DNA from: Bacteroidales bacterium
GTDB taxonomy: Bacteria > Bacteroidota > Bacteroidia > Bacteroidales > JAFGHD01
Assembly (NCBI GenBank): GCA_016927695.1
Contig: JAFGME010000191.1
Coordinates: 1-33,904, forward strand
Direction of reading: 5' to 3'
DNA length: 33,904 bases
Position numbers and translations under genes: made by a program. The notes under the pieces were generated by a model that saw only the letters and a program-made list of their open reading frames with translations, searched no databases and was not told the DNA's origin. Below are positions 9,201 through 16,795 of this stretch, piece by piece. How positions within the stretch are numbered: the stretch's first letter is position 1; every line of letters starts with the position of its first letter.

Positions 9201-9317
9201 CAGATCCTCGGCCTGCTTGTCAGAATCGCCCGGAAACCCGGGTTCAGGATCTTTCTTCAGGCCGCTTTCTGCGGACATCTGTTTTAATTCTTCCAGGCTT
9301 TTCCAGTATTTTTTCAT
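6282..9317 (-). CDS. actB: Alternative complex III subunit ActB (MopB-like plus iron-sulfur domain)
   Basis: A 1011-aa fusion of a molybdopterin-oxidoreductase-like domain (about 90-700) and a four-cluster ferredoxin domain (about 740-960). In this family the MopB part is not known to hold molybdenum. A twin-arginine motif SRRDFLK near residue 45 precedes a hydrophobic stretch ending in AQSC, so folded export with a possible lipid anchor is likely. Cluster ligands are visible as CIGCSAC-VIAC (~761-771), CQHCDNAPC-ENVC (~828-838), CIGTRYCMNNC (~859-869) and CSFC...CVQAC (~916-950). The electron path would run from quinol at ActC through these clusters to ActA hemes. It sits 17 bp after actA and 26 bp before actC. 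Length and motifs are as expected. Confidence 0.95.
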   Translation of the reverse strand: MKKYWKSLEELKQMSAESGLKKDPEPGFPGDSDKQAEDLSLKASRRDFLKMLGFSVGYATLAQSCEQPVRKAIPYLNKPEEITPGISSYYASTFYDGDEYCPVVVKVRDGRPIKIEGNELSSLTHGGTGARIQASVLNLYDSARLQYPAKDGAKTDWQTSDSEIMAKLKSANDSGRKIAILSSTVISPSTLKILESFRQVYPMTEIIFYDPVSYSASVMVTGALFGGKGLPDYRFDKARVIAGFNADFLGTWLSPVSFAYRYGLSREIGGDKKQMSKHYQFESCLSLTGSNADYRRGIKPSQEKNLLMNLYNELAVKAGSANYGNPSTSADISTLVDDLWDHRGESIVVSGTNDPDIQTLVAGINLLLGNYGHTIDLNCRILIKQGTDKAVEDFVERMNHGEIEALILHHVNPLYHYHDPEKFLSGMKNLKLSVAIAEAGNETTAHADYICPDHHYLESWNDAEPGAGIFSLAQPCIRNFFDTRQAQETFMTWAGMQPDYHAYLKDFWKENMFPVQDKYTGFEDFWLHTLQEGIFEPDPDNAGSYVFNHGFFSASMTAMSPDVPAGNGLELVLYEKVGIGSGKHANNPWLQELPDPVSKAVWDNYLAISPLYAGEQGIEYEDVVLINGAIELPVLLQPGQPHGTASIALGYGRTGTGKVADGIGKNVFGLAEYKNSTLRYSGIPLIIEKTGKKYNLATTQTHHSAEGRPLIRETVLGKWAEHPDSGNEMHAINEKNAVTLYQKPVYDGFHWGLGVDLNRCIGCSACVIACQAENNIAVIGKEQVRNRRIMHWLRIDRYFSTVEPDKMGPEEFSNLEPENPEVVFQPVMCQHCDNAPCENVCPVAATPHSKEGLNQMAYNRCIGTRYCMNNCPYRVRRFNWFQFSNNDNFDYNFNEDLSKMVLNPDVTVRSRGVVEKCSFCVQRIQEQKLEAKKDGRFLEDGEIKPACVQACPSKALVFGDRNDKESAISGFYSDPRMYHLLEELHTLSSVAYLTRIRNRDVTDGKNDDHHS

Positions 9318-9334
9318 AGAGATCGTTGCTTATT

Positions 9335-10477
9335 TTAATAATGGCACATCTGGCAATTATTGCCACCCACATCATCAACCGTTACATTTGTTCTTTTCCC
9401 GGTGTTGATTTCCTCATTAAAACCGGTATATTTCCGGTAGAACTCATTTTCGGCAAAACGGACATGGGTGGTTCTGTGACACTGGATACACCAGCCCATA
9501 CCCAATGATTCCACCTGAACAATTTTATCCATTTTTTCCACCGGGCCGTGACATTCAGCGCACTGCCTCCTGCCGGCGTTCACATGCTGGGCATGACTGA
9601 AAAAGACGTGATCGGGCAGATTATGCACCCGGATCCACCGGATGGGTATTCCTTTCTCCCAGGATGCAAGAACTTTGGCGATTTCGGCTTCCCCGGTTTG
9701 TTTTCCGTTTCTGACCACATTATGGCAATTCATGCATACGTCAGTACCGGGGATTCCGGCGCTCTTGCTTTCGGGTGCAGCGCTATGGCAGTAAAGGCAA
9801 TCGATTTTATTCTGCCCGGCATGCACTTTGTGTGAAAACCAAACAGGCTGTTCGGGGGAGTAACCCTGTTGCCTGCCCAGAGCCTGCGCTTCAATGACTA
9901 CAATTTCGATGCAGACGAAAACAGAGATAACAATGACAATGATATGAATAAATTTCACACGGACAATCCTGAACAGGCTGAGGTCTAAGATGGACAGAAT
10001 GATCAATCCCAGAAAAATCAGAAAAGTAGGTTGCGTGTTGCCGGGTCCAATGTTTCTGTGGGTTAACAAAAACTCTTCAGCATCCGTTGATGGTGCCTCA
10101 ACCCGGGGCGTCTTTGTTTCTGCTGTTGCCTCCGGTTCAGGCACATAGTCTTTGATATATTCCAGGATGCCCCTGATCTGAGCGTCGGTGAATTCAAAGG
10201 GCGGCATGGGCACTTTATACTCTTCCCAAAGCTTCACCGCATCCGGATCTCCTTTTTGAATCATTTCCTGCGAATTACGGATAAATGCGATCAGCCAGTT
10301 CTCGCTCCTGCGCCCGGTTACTCCGGTTAAATCAGGTCCGATGAGCCGTTTTCCCATCACATGACAAACCTTACACTGGCTCCATTCAGAGGGGGGGTCG
10401 GATGAGGCATGAAGAGGGGTATGGGTCAGGGAGAATAAAAACCATAAAGTAACACTGAAATATAGTCGATTAACCAT
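9335..10477 (-). CDS. actA: Alternative complex III subunit ActA, multiheme cytochrome c with an extra N-terminal heme domain
   Basis: Multiheme cytochrome c subunit that takes electrons from ActB. Residues 1-24 form a signal peptide. An N-terminal class I-like cytochrome domain follows, with CKVCH at 35-39, a GPDLTGV segment and a PMPPFEF Met-ligand region. Two hydrophobic helices at about 150-200 anchor the protein. The C-terminal part carries five more motifs: CLYCH (~227), CMNCH (~248), CAECH (~306), CIQCH (~330) and CQMCH (~375). That makes six CxxCH, against the five hemes reported for ActA of Rhodothermus marinus. It is the first gene of the operon. The 143-bp upstream gap contains a 7/8 match to the -7 box (TTTATTTG) on the minus strand. 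Confidence 0.92.
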   Translation of the reverse strand: MVNRLYFSVTLWFLFSLTHTPLHASSDPPSEWSQCKVCHVMGKRLIGPDLTGVTGRRSENWLIAFIRNSQEMIQKGDPDAVKLWEEYKVPMPPFEFTDAQIRGILEYIKDYVPEPEATAETKTPRVEAPSTDAEEFLLTHRNIGPGNTQPTFLIFLGLIILSILDLSLFRIVRVKFIHIIVIVISVFVCIEIVVIEAQALGRQQGYSPEQPVWFSHKVHAGQNKIDCLYCHSAAPESKSAGIPGTDVCMNCHNVVRNGKQTGEAEIAKVLASWEKGIPIRWIRVHNLPDHVFFSHAQHVNAGRRQCAECHGPVEKMDKIVQVESLGMGWCIQCHRTTHVRFAENEFYRKYTGFNEEINTGKRTNVTVDDVGGNNCQMCHY

Positions 10478-10620
10478 AAAAAATCAGGTTGTTATGCTGT
10501 TATCTTTTTCAAACTTTATTATTCCGAGTGTAAAAATAATAAATAAATGCAAATAAAGTAATCCTATACTTAAATCTGATTTTATTTATAAAATGTCTAA
10601 ATAAGAGGTAGAACAGTTAC

Positions 10621-12807
10621 TTATTTAACAAACAGCAGTTCCCTGTATTTTGGGAGGGGCCAGAGTTCATCATCGACCATAAGTTCAAGTTTATCAATAT
10701 GGTATCTGATTTTATCGATAAACGGAAAAACATTCCGGTTATAGGCCGCCGCTTTCTCCACGACATTTTCGGTTTTATTGGCTTTTTTTCTCTCTTCGAT
10801 CATCAGCAGCACCATATCCTTGATTTGTTCAATATGCTCAGAAATGTCCTTAATAGACTGAAGCTGGTTTCTGCTCAGTTTCACAAATGTTTTTGAATCG
10901 AGGACCTCTTTAAGCCCTTTCACATTTTCAATAAGCTGATTCTGATAACGGATGGCAATCGGGATGATGTGGTTCATGGCCAGATCTCCGATCACCCTTG
11001 ATTCGATCTGAATTTTATTGGTATAATTTTCTAGTTGGATTTCGCACCGGGCCAGAAGTTCACGGGGTGTCATCACATTATTTCTTTCGAAAAGGCTGAT
11101 GCAATCGGCACCGGTAAGGGCTTTAAGCGCATCAGGGGTTGATGTGATATTGGGCAGACCCCTCCTTTCGGCTTCCTGAAGCCAGTTATCACTGTAATTG
11201 TTGCCTTCGAAACGGATCTTCTCCGATTCCCCGATATAGTTTTTTACCACCTGAAAAATGGCCTCATTACGTGAAGCTCCATTATCCGTCAATTTCCCAA
11301 TATCCTGCATGAATTCACGGAGCTGATCCGCCATGATGGTATTGAGGGCAATCATTGGACCTGCGCAATTGGCCGACGAACCGACCGCTCTGAACTCAAA
11401 CTTGTTCCCCGTAAAAGCAAAGGGAGAGGTCCTGTTCCTGTCGGTATTATCCAATAAAATTTCAGGAATTTTGGGAATGCTCAGGTTCGATTCTGATCCA
11501 CCTGCATTGAGGTTGCCTTTTTTAGTACGCTTCACGATCTGGTCAAGGGTTTTTGACAGTTGTTCCCCGATAAAAACAGAGATGACAGCAGGGGGAGCTT
11601 CATGTGCGCCCAGGCGGTGATCGTTGCCGGCAGATGCGATATGCGCTCTCAGCACCCCTGAATATTTGTCGACGGCTTTGATGATATTGACCAGAAAAAC
11701 GATGAATCTCAGGTTTGATTTAGGTGTTTTCCCGGGAGAAAGCAGGTTTTCGCCCGTATCGGTCATCAGCGACCAGTTGTTATGTTTTCCTGATCCGTTA
11801 ACCCCTTTATAGGGTTTTTCATGCAGAAGCACCTGGAAATCGTGCTTTCTGGCAGTTTTCTCCAACAGATGCATCAGGAGTTGGTTGTGATCCACCGAAA
11901 TATTGGCCTCTTCAAAAATGGGAGCACATTCATACTGGTTGGGAGCCACCTCATTATGTCTTGTTTTAACGGGTATTCCCAGCCTGTGGGCCTCATACTC
12001 GAAATGCCTCATAAAGTTATAAACCCTTTCGTGGATGGTGCCAAAATAATGGTCGGAAAGCTGCTGGTCTTTGGCTGATGCATGGCCGAACACGGTACGC
12101 CCGGTAAGGGCAAGGTCGGGCCGCGCCTTAAAAAGAACGGAGTCCACCAGGAAATACTCCTGTTCCCAACCCAATGTTGCAAACACTTTCTCCGTGTTTT
12201 TATCGAACAAACGGCAAACCTCTGTTGCAGCGCTGTCTAAAGCCGACAGTGATTTCAGCAAGGGGGTCTTATAATCAAGGGCTTCCCCTGTATAAGAGAT
12301 AAAAATGGTAGGGATACACAGGGTCTGATCGATGATGAAGGCATAAGATGTAGGGTCCCACGCCGTGTAGCCCCTGGCTTCGAACGTATTCCTGATGCCG
12401 CCGCTGGGGAAGCTTGAGGCATCGGGTTCCTGCTGCACCAGCTCTTTTCCCTGGAAATTCTCTACAGATTTCCCCCCCTCCACCGGAACAATAAATGCAT
12501 CATGTTTTTCTGCCGTTGTACCGGTGAGCGGGTGAAACCAATGGGTATAATGGGTGGCGCCTTTGCTTACGGCCCATGCTTTAAGGCCTGACGCCACCTG
12601 GTCGGCTATCTTGCGGTCAATCTGGCCGCCCTTTTCGATGGCGTTAATCAGTTTGACATACGCTTCCTGGGTGAGAAATTCGCGCATTGCCGCACGGTTA
12701 AAAGTCATTTCGCCAAAATAGTCTGAAATCTTTTTTGAGGGGATATCCACCTCCTTTATTTGCCTGTCAAGCATTACCCTGAGCGCCTGAAACCTGAAGT
12801 TTTCCAT
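10621..12807 (-). CDS. glnN: Glutamine synthetase type III
   Basis: ATP-dependent ligation of ammonia to glutamate in the cytoplasm, the main ammonia-assimilation step. At 728 aa it has the length of the GlnN class (about 700-730), much longer than GSI. Visible motifs include RHNEVAPNQYE (glutamate/metal region), NGSGKHNNWS (ATP-binding loop) and FRAVGSSANCAGP, all typical of GSIII. The C-terminal ~180 residues are the class-specific helical extension. It has its own promoter-like box directly upstream and ends 143 bp before actA, so it is probably transcribed independently of the respiratory operon. Confidence 0.95.
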   Translation of the reverse strand: MENFRFQALRVMLDRQIKEVDIPSKKISDYFGEMTFNRAAMREFLTQEAYVKLINAIEKGGQIDRKIADQVASGLKAWAVSKGATHYTHWFHPLTGTTAEKHDAFIVPVEGGKSVENFQGKELVQQEPDASSFPSGGIRNTFEARGYTAWDPTSYAFIIDQTLCIPTIFISYTGEALDYKTPLLKSLSALDSAATEVCRLFDKNTEKVFATLGWEQEYFLVDSVLFKARPDLALTGRTVFGHASAKDQQLSDHYFGTIHERVYNFMRHFEYEAHRLGIPVKTRHNEVAPNQYECAPIFEEANISVDHNQLLMHLLEKTARKHDFQVLLHEKPYKGVNGSGKHNNWSLMTDTGENLLSPGKTPKSNLRFIVFLVNIIKAVDKYSGVLRAHIASAGNDHRLGAHEAPPAVISVFIGEQLSKTLDQIVKRTKKGNLNAGGSESNLSIPKIPEILLDNTDRNRTSPFAFTGNKFEFRAVGSSANCAGPMIALNTIMADQLREFMQDIGKLTDNGASRNEAIFQVVKNYIGESEKIRFEGNNYSDNWLQEAERRGLPNITSTPDALKALTGADCISLFERNNVMTPRELLARCEIQLENYTNKIQIESRVIGDLAMNHIIPIAIRYQNQLIENVKGLKEVLDSKTFVKLSRNQLQSIKDISEHIEQIKDMVLLMIEERKKANKTENVVEKAAAYNRNVFPFIDKIRYHIDKLELMVDDELWPLPKYRELLFVK

Positions 12808-12855
12808 TGTAAATATGAGTTTAGGGGTTAAAAAGCATATTTTTCAAAAAAACTG

Positions 12856-12863
12856 CAAATATA
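12856..12863 (-). promoter_or_regulatory. Candidate -7 promoter element of glnN
   Basis: The minus strand reads TATATTTG, an exact TAnnTTTG match, within the 73-bp gap between the symporter stop and the glnN start. The -33 region is only weakly conserved (TTAA-like). The transcript would begin near 12850, with a leader of about 40 nt. Confidence 0.42.
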
Positions 12864-12880
12864 GTGCATTGCAGATGTTT

Positions 12881-14344
12881 TTAACTCTTTATGCCATTGC
12901 TTTTTTTAACCATCCACAGGCCTGTGAATGTTAAAAGACCATTGATGATTAGCAATTCAAAGCCAAACCTGTAGCCATTAAAAAGCTGCATGGAGTGTAC
13001 GCTCAGAAAATAACAAATCACGGGTGAAATCACGGCAATAACAGGGGCCCATGGGTCGCGCACCCTGTATTTTGTGAAAAGGCCGAAAGCAAACATACCC
13101 AGCAACGGGCCGTAGGTGTAACCCGCAATGGTAAAAAGTCCGGATATGACGGCCTGATCGTTGATCATCCTGAAAATGATTATGACGGCAAGGATCAGGA
13201 AGGAAATACAGACATGAACGAGGATGCGTATATTTTTCCTCTTATTATTATCCATATCGGTTTTCTTCTCCAAACCAAGAAAATCGATGCTGAAAGAGGT
13301 GGTCAGGGCGGTAATGGCGCTGTCGGCGCTGGAATAGGCAGCAGAGATGAGACCAATGATAAAAACGATACCGGCAGCCATTCCCAGATGGTTGAAAGCC
13401 AACAGGGGAAAGAGGTCGTCAGACATCCGCGGCAGTGCGATGCCGGATTCAGCAGCGAATAAATATAGCGAGGCGCCTAAAAACAGAAAAAGCAGGTTTA
13501 CCGGGATCAGCACCCAACTCAACGTGATGATGTTTTTTCTTGCATCCCTCAGCGACCGGCAGGTAAGATTCTTCTGCATCATATCCTGATCAAGTCCTGT
13601 CATTACAATGGCGATGAAAATACCACTCATGAACTGCTTTAGGAAAAACCTCTCATCCCTCCAGTTACTGAAAAACAGCACCTGGCTGTAGTCGCTTTCG
13701 GCTACCCTGGCAAACAAACCGGAAAGGGAAAGATTCATAGATGATGAAACCAGTATAAGCGAAATGAATACCGCAAGAAGCATGAAGGTGGTTTGCATGG
13801 TATCAGTCCAGACAATGGTTTTTATACCTCCTTTGGCAGTGTAGAGCCAGATCAGGACGATAAACAGTAAGGCTGTGGCCCAGAAGGGAATATGCCAGTG
13901 ATCGAACACAAATATCTGCAGGACATTTACCACCAGAAAAAGGCGAAAGGATGCACCGATGATCCTGGAGATGAGAAAAAAAGCGGATCCTGTTTTATAC
14001 GACCAAAACCCAAACCTTCCCTCAAGGTAGGTATAAATTGAAGTCAGGTTCAGCCGGTAATACATCGGCAGCAAAACATAAGCAATGGCATAGTAACCCA
14101 GCAGATAACCCAACACCACCATCAGATAAGAAAACCTGGTTTCGCCCACCCACCCGGGAATAGAAATAAAAGTAACCCCGGAAAGCGAAGCCCCGATCAT
14201 ACCATAGGCCACGGCAAACCAGGGGGAAGCCCTGTTTCCGGTAAAAAAAGATGTATTATCAGCTTTTCGTGAGGTGCGCCATGCGATGACGAACAACAAT
14301 GCGGTGTAAAGTGCAAAGGATATAAATACGAGTATTGACGACAA
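12881..14344 (-). CDS. Sodium:solute symporter (SSS family)
   Basis: Inner-membrane Na+-coupled secondary transporter of 487 aa with about 13 hydrophobic helices, the usual SSS/LeuT-fold length. Family features are visible: TSRKADNTSFFTGNR after the first helix, GASLSGVTFISIPG in the second, and a Ser/Thr-rich SSADSAITALTTSFSID segment matching the Na2-site helix. Substrate cannot be read from sequence; sugars, sialic acid-like acids, amino acids and vitamins are all possible. It begins 11 bp after the gmhB stop, so it is the last gene of the nitroreductase-gmhA-NTase-gmhB operon. That context hints at an organic acid or sugar but does not prove it. Confidence 0.85.
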   Translation of the reverse strand: MSSILVFISFALYTALLFVIAWRTSRKADNTSFFTGNRASPWFAVAYGMIGASLSGVTFISIPGWVGETRFSYLMVVLGYLLGYYAIAYVLLPMYYRLNLTSIYTYLEGRFGFWSYKTGSAFFLISRIIGASFRLFLVVNVLQIFVFDHWHIPFWATALLFIVLIWLYTAKGGIKTIVWTDTMQTTFMLLAVFISLILVSSSMNLSLSGLFARVAESDYSQVLFFSNWRDERFFLKQFMSGIFIAIVMTGLDQDMMQKNLTCRSLRDARKNIITLSWVLIPVNLLFLFLGASLYLFAAESGIALPRMSDDLFPLLAFNHLGMAAGIVFIIGLISAAYSSADSAITALTTSFSIDFLGLEKKTDMDNNKRKNIRILVHVCISFLILAVIIIFRMINDQAVISGLFTIAGYTYGPLLGMFAFGLFTKYRVRDPWAPVIAVISPVICYFLSVHSMQLFNGYRFGFELLIINGLLTFTGLWMVKKSNGIKS

Positions 14345-14355
14345 AGCGGGAGGGT

Positions 14356-14907
14356 TTATTGGGTTACATAATGATCCAGAAAAAAACGGGCAAAAGGCGG
14401 CAATCCTTCAAAAGTGTAATCAGCATGTATTTCTGATCCGGTATCTGCAGGGTTAATGAGCACTGTAACCATCCCTGAGTTCCTTCCAAAATCAATATCG
14501 GTGGCGCTATCCCCTGCCATTACCGATTTATCAAAGCGGATTTGCGGGAAGTCTTTTAGCGCCTGCAGAGCCATCCCGGTTCCGGGTTTCCTGTATGGAT
14601 TATTCTCACTTTCCAAAAAGGGAGAATGGTAAATCCTGTCGATGCGTCCTCCGGCATCCATGATTTCCTTAAGCATAAATGCATGTACCGCATCAAGTTG
14701 CTGTTCAGTCATTATTTTTTTCCCTATCCCCTGCTGATTGGTCACAAGAATAATTTTACCAAAAACACGGGAGAATTCGGCCAGGGCTTTTTTCACGCCG
14801 GGAAGGAAAACGAAATCTTCGGGTTTTGTGACATACCCCCCGGGAACCCTCTTATTGATCACCCCGTCCCTGTCTAAAAACAATGTCCATCTTTTATCAA
14901 TAACCAT
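14356..14907 (-). CDS. gmhB: D-glycero-D-manno-heptose 1,7-bisphosphate 7-phosphatase-like HAD hydrolase
   Basis: HAD-superfamily (HisB-N/GmhB) phosphatase expected to remove the 7-phosphate of heptose bisphosphate. Motif I is FLDRDGVINKR with both Asp residues; motif II is LVTNQQGIGK; the RKPGTGM lysine region and GDSATDIDFG (motif IV) follow. The ORF track start at 15042 runs deep into the upstream gene. MVIDKRWTLF at 14907 overlaps the upstream stop by 11 nt and gives the normal family length of 183 aa. The Cys/His zinc loop of E. coli GmhB is replaced by a Cys-free YHSPFLESENNPY segment, so this is a zinc-less variant. Neighbouring gmhA supports a heptose role; a related histidinol-phosphatase-like role is less likely. 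Confidence 0.82.
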   Translation of the reverse strand: MVIDKRWTLFLDRDGVINKRVPGGYVTKPEDFVFLPGVKKALAEFSRVFGKIILVTNQQGIGKKIMTEQQLDAVHAFMLKEIMDAGGRIDRIYHSPFLESENNPYRKPGTGMALQALKDFPQIRFDKSVMAGDSATDIDFGRNSGMVTVLINPADTGSEIHADYTFEGLPPFARFFLDHYVTQ

Positions 14908-15592
14908 ACATCTCAAATGTTTTTTTCGCTTTTTCCAGATCATCGGGATTGCAAATGTCCAGGAATTCAGAAAAACACCGGAATCCAAAAATCCTGAAAT
15001 CGCTGCATAATCCAAGTATATTCCCGGGTGTGAAGGCCTCATTTTTTTTATTGTGCCACTGTCTAAGCAATGACCTCTTAATCAGAAAAACCCCTCCCTC
15101 GGTGTATTCTTCGACGGGTATATTGTCAAGGCCTGCCAATCCTGTGATTCTGTAGTTTGGGTCCATTAATACCACGGGATCGTTCCTGATATCTCTTGCA
15201 AAGCGCAATGCAACAGTGGATTCAGCTTCCTTCAACTGATGAAAATCGGTTAAGCGCCTCACATTAATGTTGAAAAAACGATCAGGATAAATAACGAGCA
15301 CTGATGAGCCGGTCATATGTTCCATTGCTTCATTAAGTTCAGCAGGCAACAGAGGGGAATTTCCCACAGGAGCATAAGTAATTCTGAAGGAGCCGTATTT
15401 GTTGTTGTAAATATTCCTTATATGTTCATTCCATAGTCCTCCGGCTACAAGCAGCTCTGAAAACGACCATTGGTCAAGAAACCGCATCCACAATTCCATA
15501 AAGGGCCTGGCGGTTAACCGGGTAAGGCTTCCGGGAACTCCTGAGTTGTTAAGGCGATTTTCGTCAATGATGAATATGGCATCCCTGATCAT
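14897..15592 (-). CDS. Degenerate sugar-phosphate nucleotidyltransferase-like protein (HddC-like position)
   Basis: A 231-aa protein with the outline of a GT-A nucleotidyltransferase such as HddC, which makes GDP-heptose. It has an N-terminal beta strand (DAIFIID), a helix starting PFMELWMRFL (aligned with the usual KPMLEHLL), an LVAGG strand, LVIYPDRFF at the place of the metal-binding GD motif, and EGGVFLIKR near the sugar site. The diagnostic GLGTRL/PK loop is not present; the region reads NRLNNSGVPGSLTRL. It lies between gmhA and gmhB with 1-nt and 11-nt overlaps, so a heptose-activation role is suggested by context. It may be a divergent enzyme or a non-catalytic partner. The assignment is by fold-like pattern and neighbours. 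Confidence 0.55.
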   Translation of the reverse strand: MIRDAIFIIDENRLNNSGVPGSLTRLTARPFMELWMRFLDQWSFSELLVAGGLWNEHIRNIYNNKYGSFRITYAPVGNSPLLPAELNEAMEHMTGSSVLVIYPDRFFNINVRRLTDFHQLKEAESTVALRFARDIRNDPVVLMDPNYRITGLAGLDNIPVEEYTEGGVFLIKRSLLRQWHNKKNEAFTPGNILGLCSDFRIFGFRCFSEFLDICNPDDLEKAKKTFEMYGY

Positions 15593-16170
15593 TATCTTGG
15601 AAACAATTCAGATTCAACGATTTCGCAGATAATATGTCCGATCAGGATATGGCTTTCCTGTATACGGGGGGTATCGGTGGACGGAACGTTAATCAGGTAA
15701 TCACACAACTCTTTCATTTGCCCTCCCGTATCCCCTGTAAATCCAACAGTGGTCAATCCTGCGGATCTTCCTGCTTCCAGAGCTTTCAGAATATTGGGGG
15801 AGTTTCCGGAGGTGGAGAGCCCGATCAGGACATCCCCCTTTTTCCCTGTTGCTTTCACCATCCTGGCATACACTTCGTCGTAGGAATAATCATTGGCAAC
15901 GGCCGTAAGATAGGAGGTATTCACATGCAAAGCCTCAGCGGGCAGTGGATCCCGGTCGTAATAAAAACGCCCGGAAAATTCGGCAGCAAGGTGCTGGGCA
16001 TCGGCAGCGCTGCCCCCGTTTCCGCAAAACAACACTTTACCGCCATTTCTGAAGGAAGCAGTTATTACCATGGCTACCTTTCCGGTGGTTCCGGTGAGTT
16101 GATGTCCAAGGATAATCTTTTCCTTCACTGCAATGGATTCACGTATGATCTTTTCAATTTTTTCTTTCAT
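15592..16170 (-). CDS. gmhA: Sedoheptulose-7-phosphate isomerase
   Basis: SIS-domain isomerase converting sedoheptulose 7-phosphate to D-glycero-D-manno-heptose 7-phosphate, the first step of heptose synthesis for LPS, capsule or protein glycans. Key motifs are LFCGNGGSAADAQHLAAEFSGRF (phosphate loop plus the catalytic Glu region), GLSTSGNSPNI, GFTGDTGG, and ESHILIGHIICE with the catalytic His. The ORF track start at 16194 lies inside the nitroreductase gene. MKEKIEK at 16170 starts 1 bp after that stop and gives about 192 aa, the family norm. Its TAA stop overlaps the next ATG by 1 nt. No heptose 7-phosphate kinase (HddA/HldE) is present in the window. Confidence 0.92.
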   Translation of the reverse strand: MKEKIEKIIRESIAVKEKIILGHQLTGTTGKVAMVITASFRNGGKVLFCGNGGSAADAQHLAAEFSGRFYYDRDPLPAEALHVNTSYLTAVANDYSYDEVYARMVKATGKKGDVLIGLSTSGNSPNILKALEAGRSAGLTTVGFTGDTGGQMKELCDYLINVPSTDTPRIQESHILIGHIICEIVESELFPR

Positions 16171-16171
16171 A

Positions 16172-16687
16172 TTATTTAAATACAACCACCTCATTAAAAC
16201 TTTTTCTTTTCACACTGTGCCTCTCCATGTCGGCAGTCTGAGAAGGATAACCCAGCGACAGAATAATGGCCGGTTCGATGTGTTCGGGCAGTTCGAGCAG
16301 TGAAACCACCTTGTTTTTATTAAAATTGCAAATCCAGCATGTACCCAGACCAGCATCTGCAGCCGCCAGGGTCATGTGGTCTGCTGCAATGGCCAGGTCG
16401 ATGTCGCAATGGTCTTTGCCATCGCCCCTCTTCCATGAGGCGGAGTGATCGCCGCAAATCACAATAAATACCGGCGCCTCAAAGAACCACCCCCTGGCGT
16501 ACACTTCTTTCCATCCGGGAGCCGCCCCTTCATTCCTTACCACATAAAAAAGCCAGGGTTGATAATTTGCAGCCGAGGGGGCTACACGTCCTGCCTCCAG
16601 AACATAATGAAGTTCCTTATCTGGGATTTCCTTTTTCAGATACCCGCGGGCAGAAAACCTACGAATTGCAAGATCTAAAAATGACAT
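16172..16687 (-). CDS. Nitroreductase-family FMN oxidoreductase
   Basis: A 171-aa member of the short nitroreductase (NfsA/NfsB/FrsA-like) family that reduces substrates with NAD(P)H and bound FMN. The N-terminal IRRFSARGYLKKEIP motif, APSAANYQPWLFYVV (FMN phosphate and ring contacts) and GLGTCWICNFN before a C-terminal LSLGYPSQ are characteristic. The physiological substrate cannot be read. It is the first gene of the gmh operon, with a promoter-like box 38-45 bp upstream, and its stop is 1 bp from the gmhA ATG. The link with heptose synthesis looks like co-transcription without an obvious metabolic connection. Confidence 0.85.
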   Translation of the reverse strand: MSFLDLAIRRFSARGYLKKEIPDKELHYVLEAGRVAPSAANYQPWLFYVVRNEGAAPGWKEVYARGWFFEAPVFIVICGDHSASWKRGDGKDHCDIDLAIAADHMTLAAADAGLGTCWICNFNKNKVVSLLELPEHIEPAIILSLGYPSQTADMERHSVKRKSFNEVVVFK

Positions 16688-16724
16688 TTCACTGATTTAT
16701 GAAAACTAAAAAACACTCATGCTA

Positions 16725-16732
16725 CAAAAATA
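16725..16732 (-). promoter_or_regulatory. Candidate -7 promoter element of the nitroreductase-gmh-symporter operon
   Basis: The minus strand reads TATTTTTG, matching TAnnTTTG exactly, in the 108-bp gap downstream of the ClC gene. The upstream -33 region has only a T-run. Predicted leader length to the ATG at 16687 is about 30 nt. Confidence 0.4.
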
Positions 16733-16795
16733 GTTGAAATTTATCATTAAAAACTATAATCACAACTCAACCGAGAATGCAGTTGCGCTGACTCC

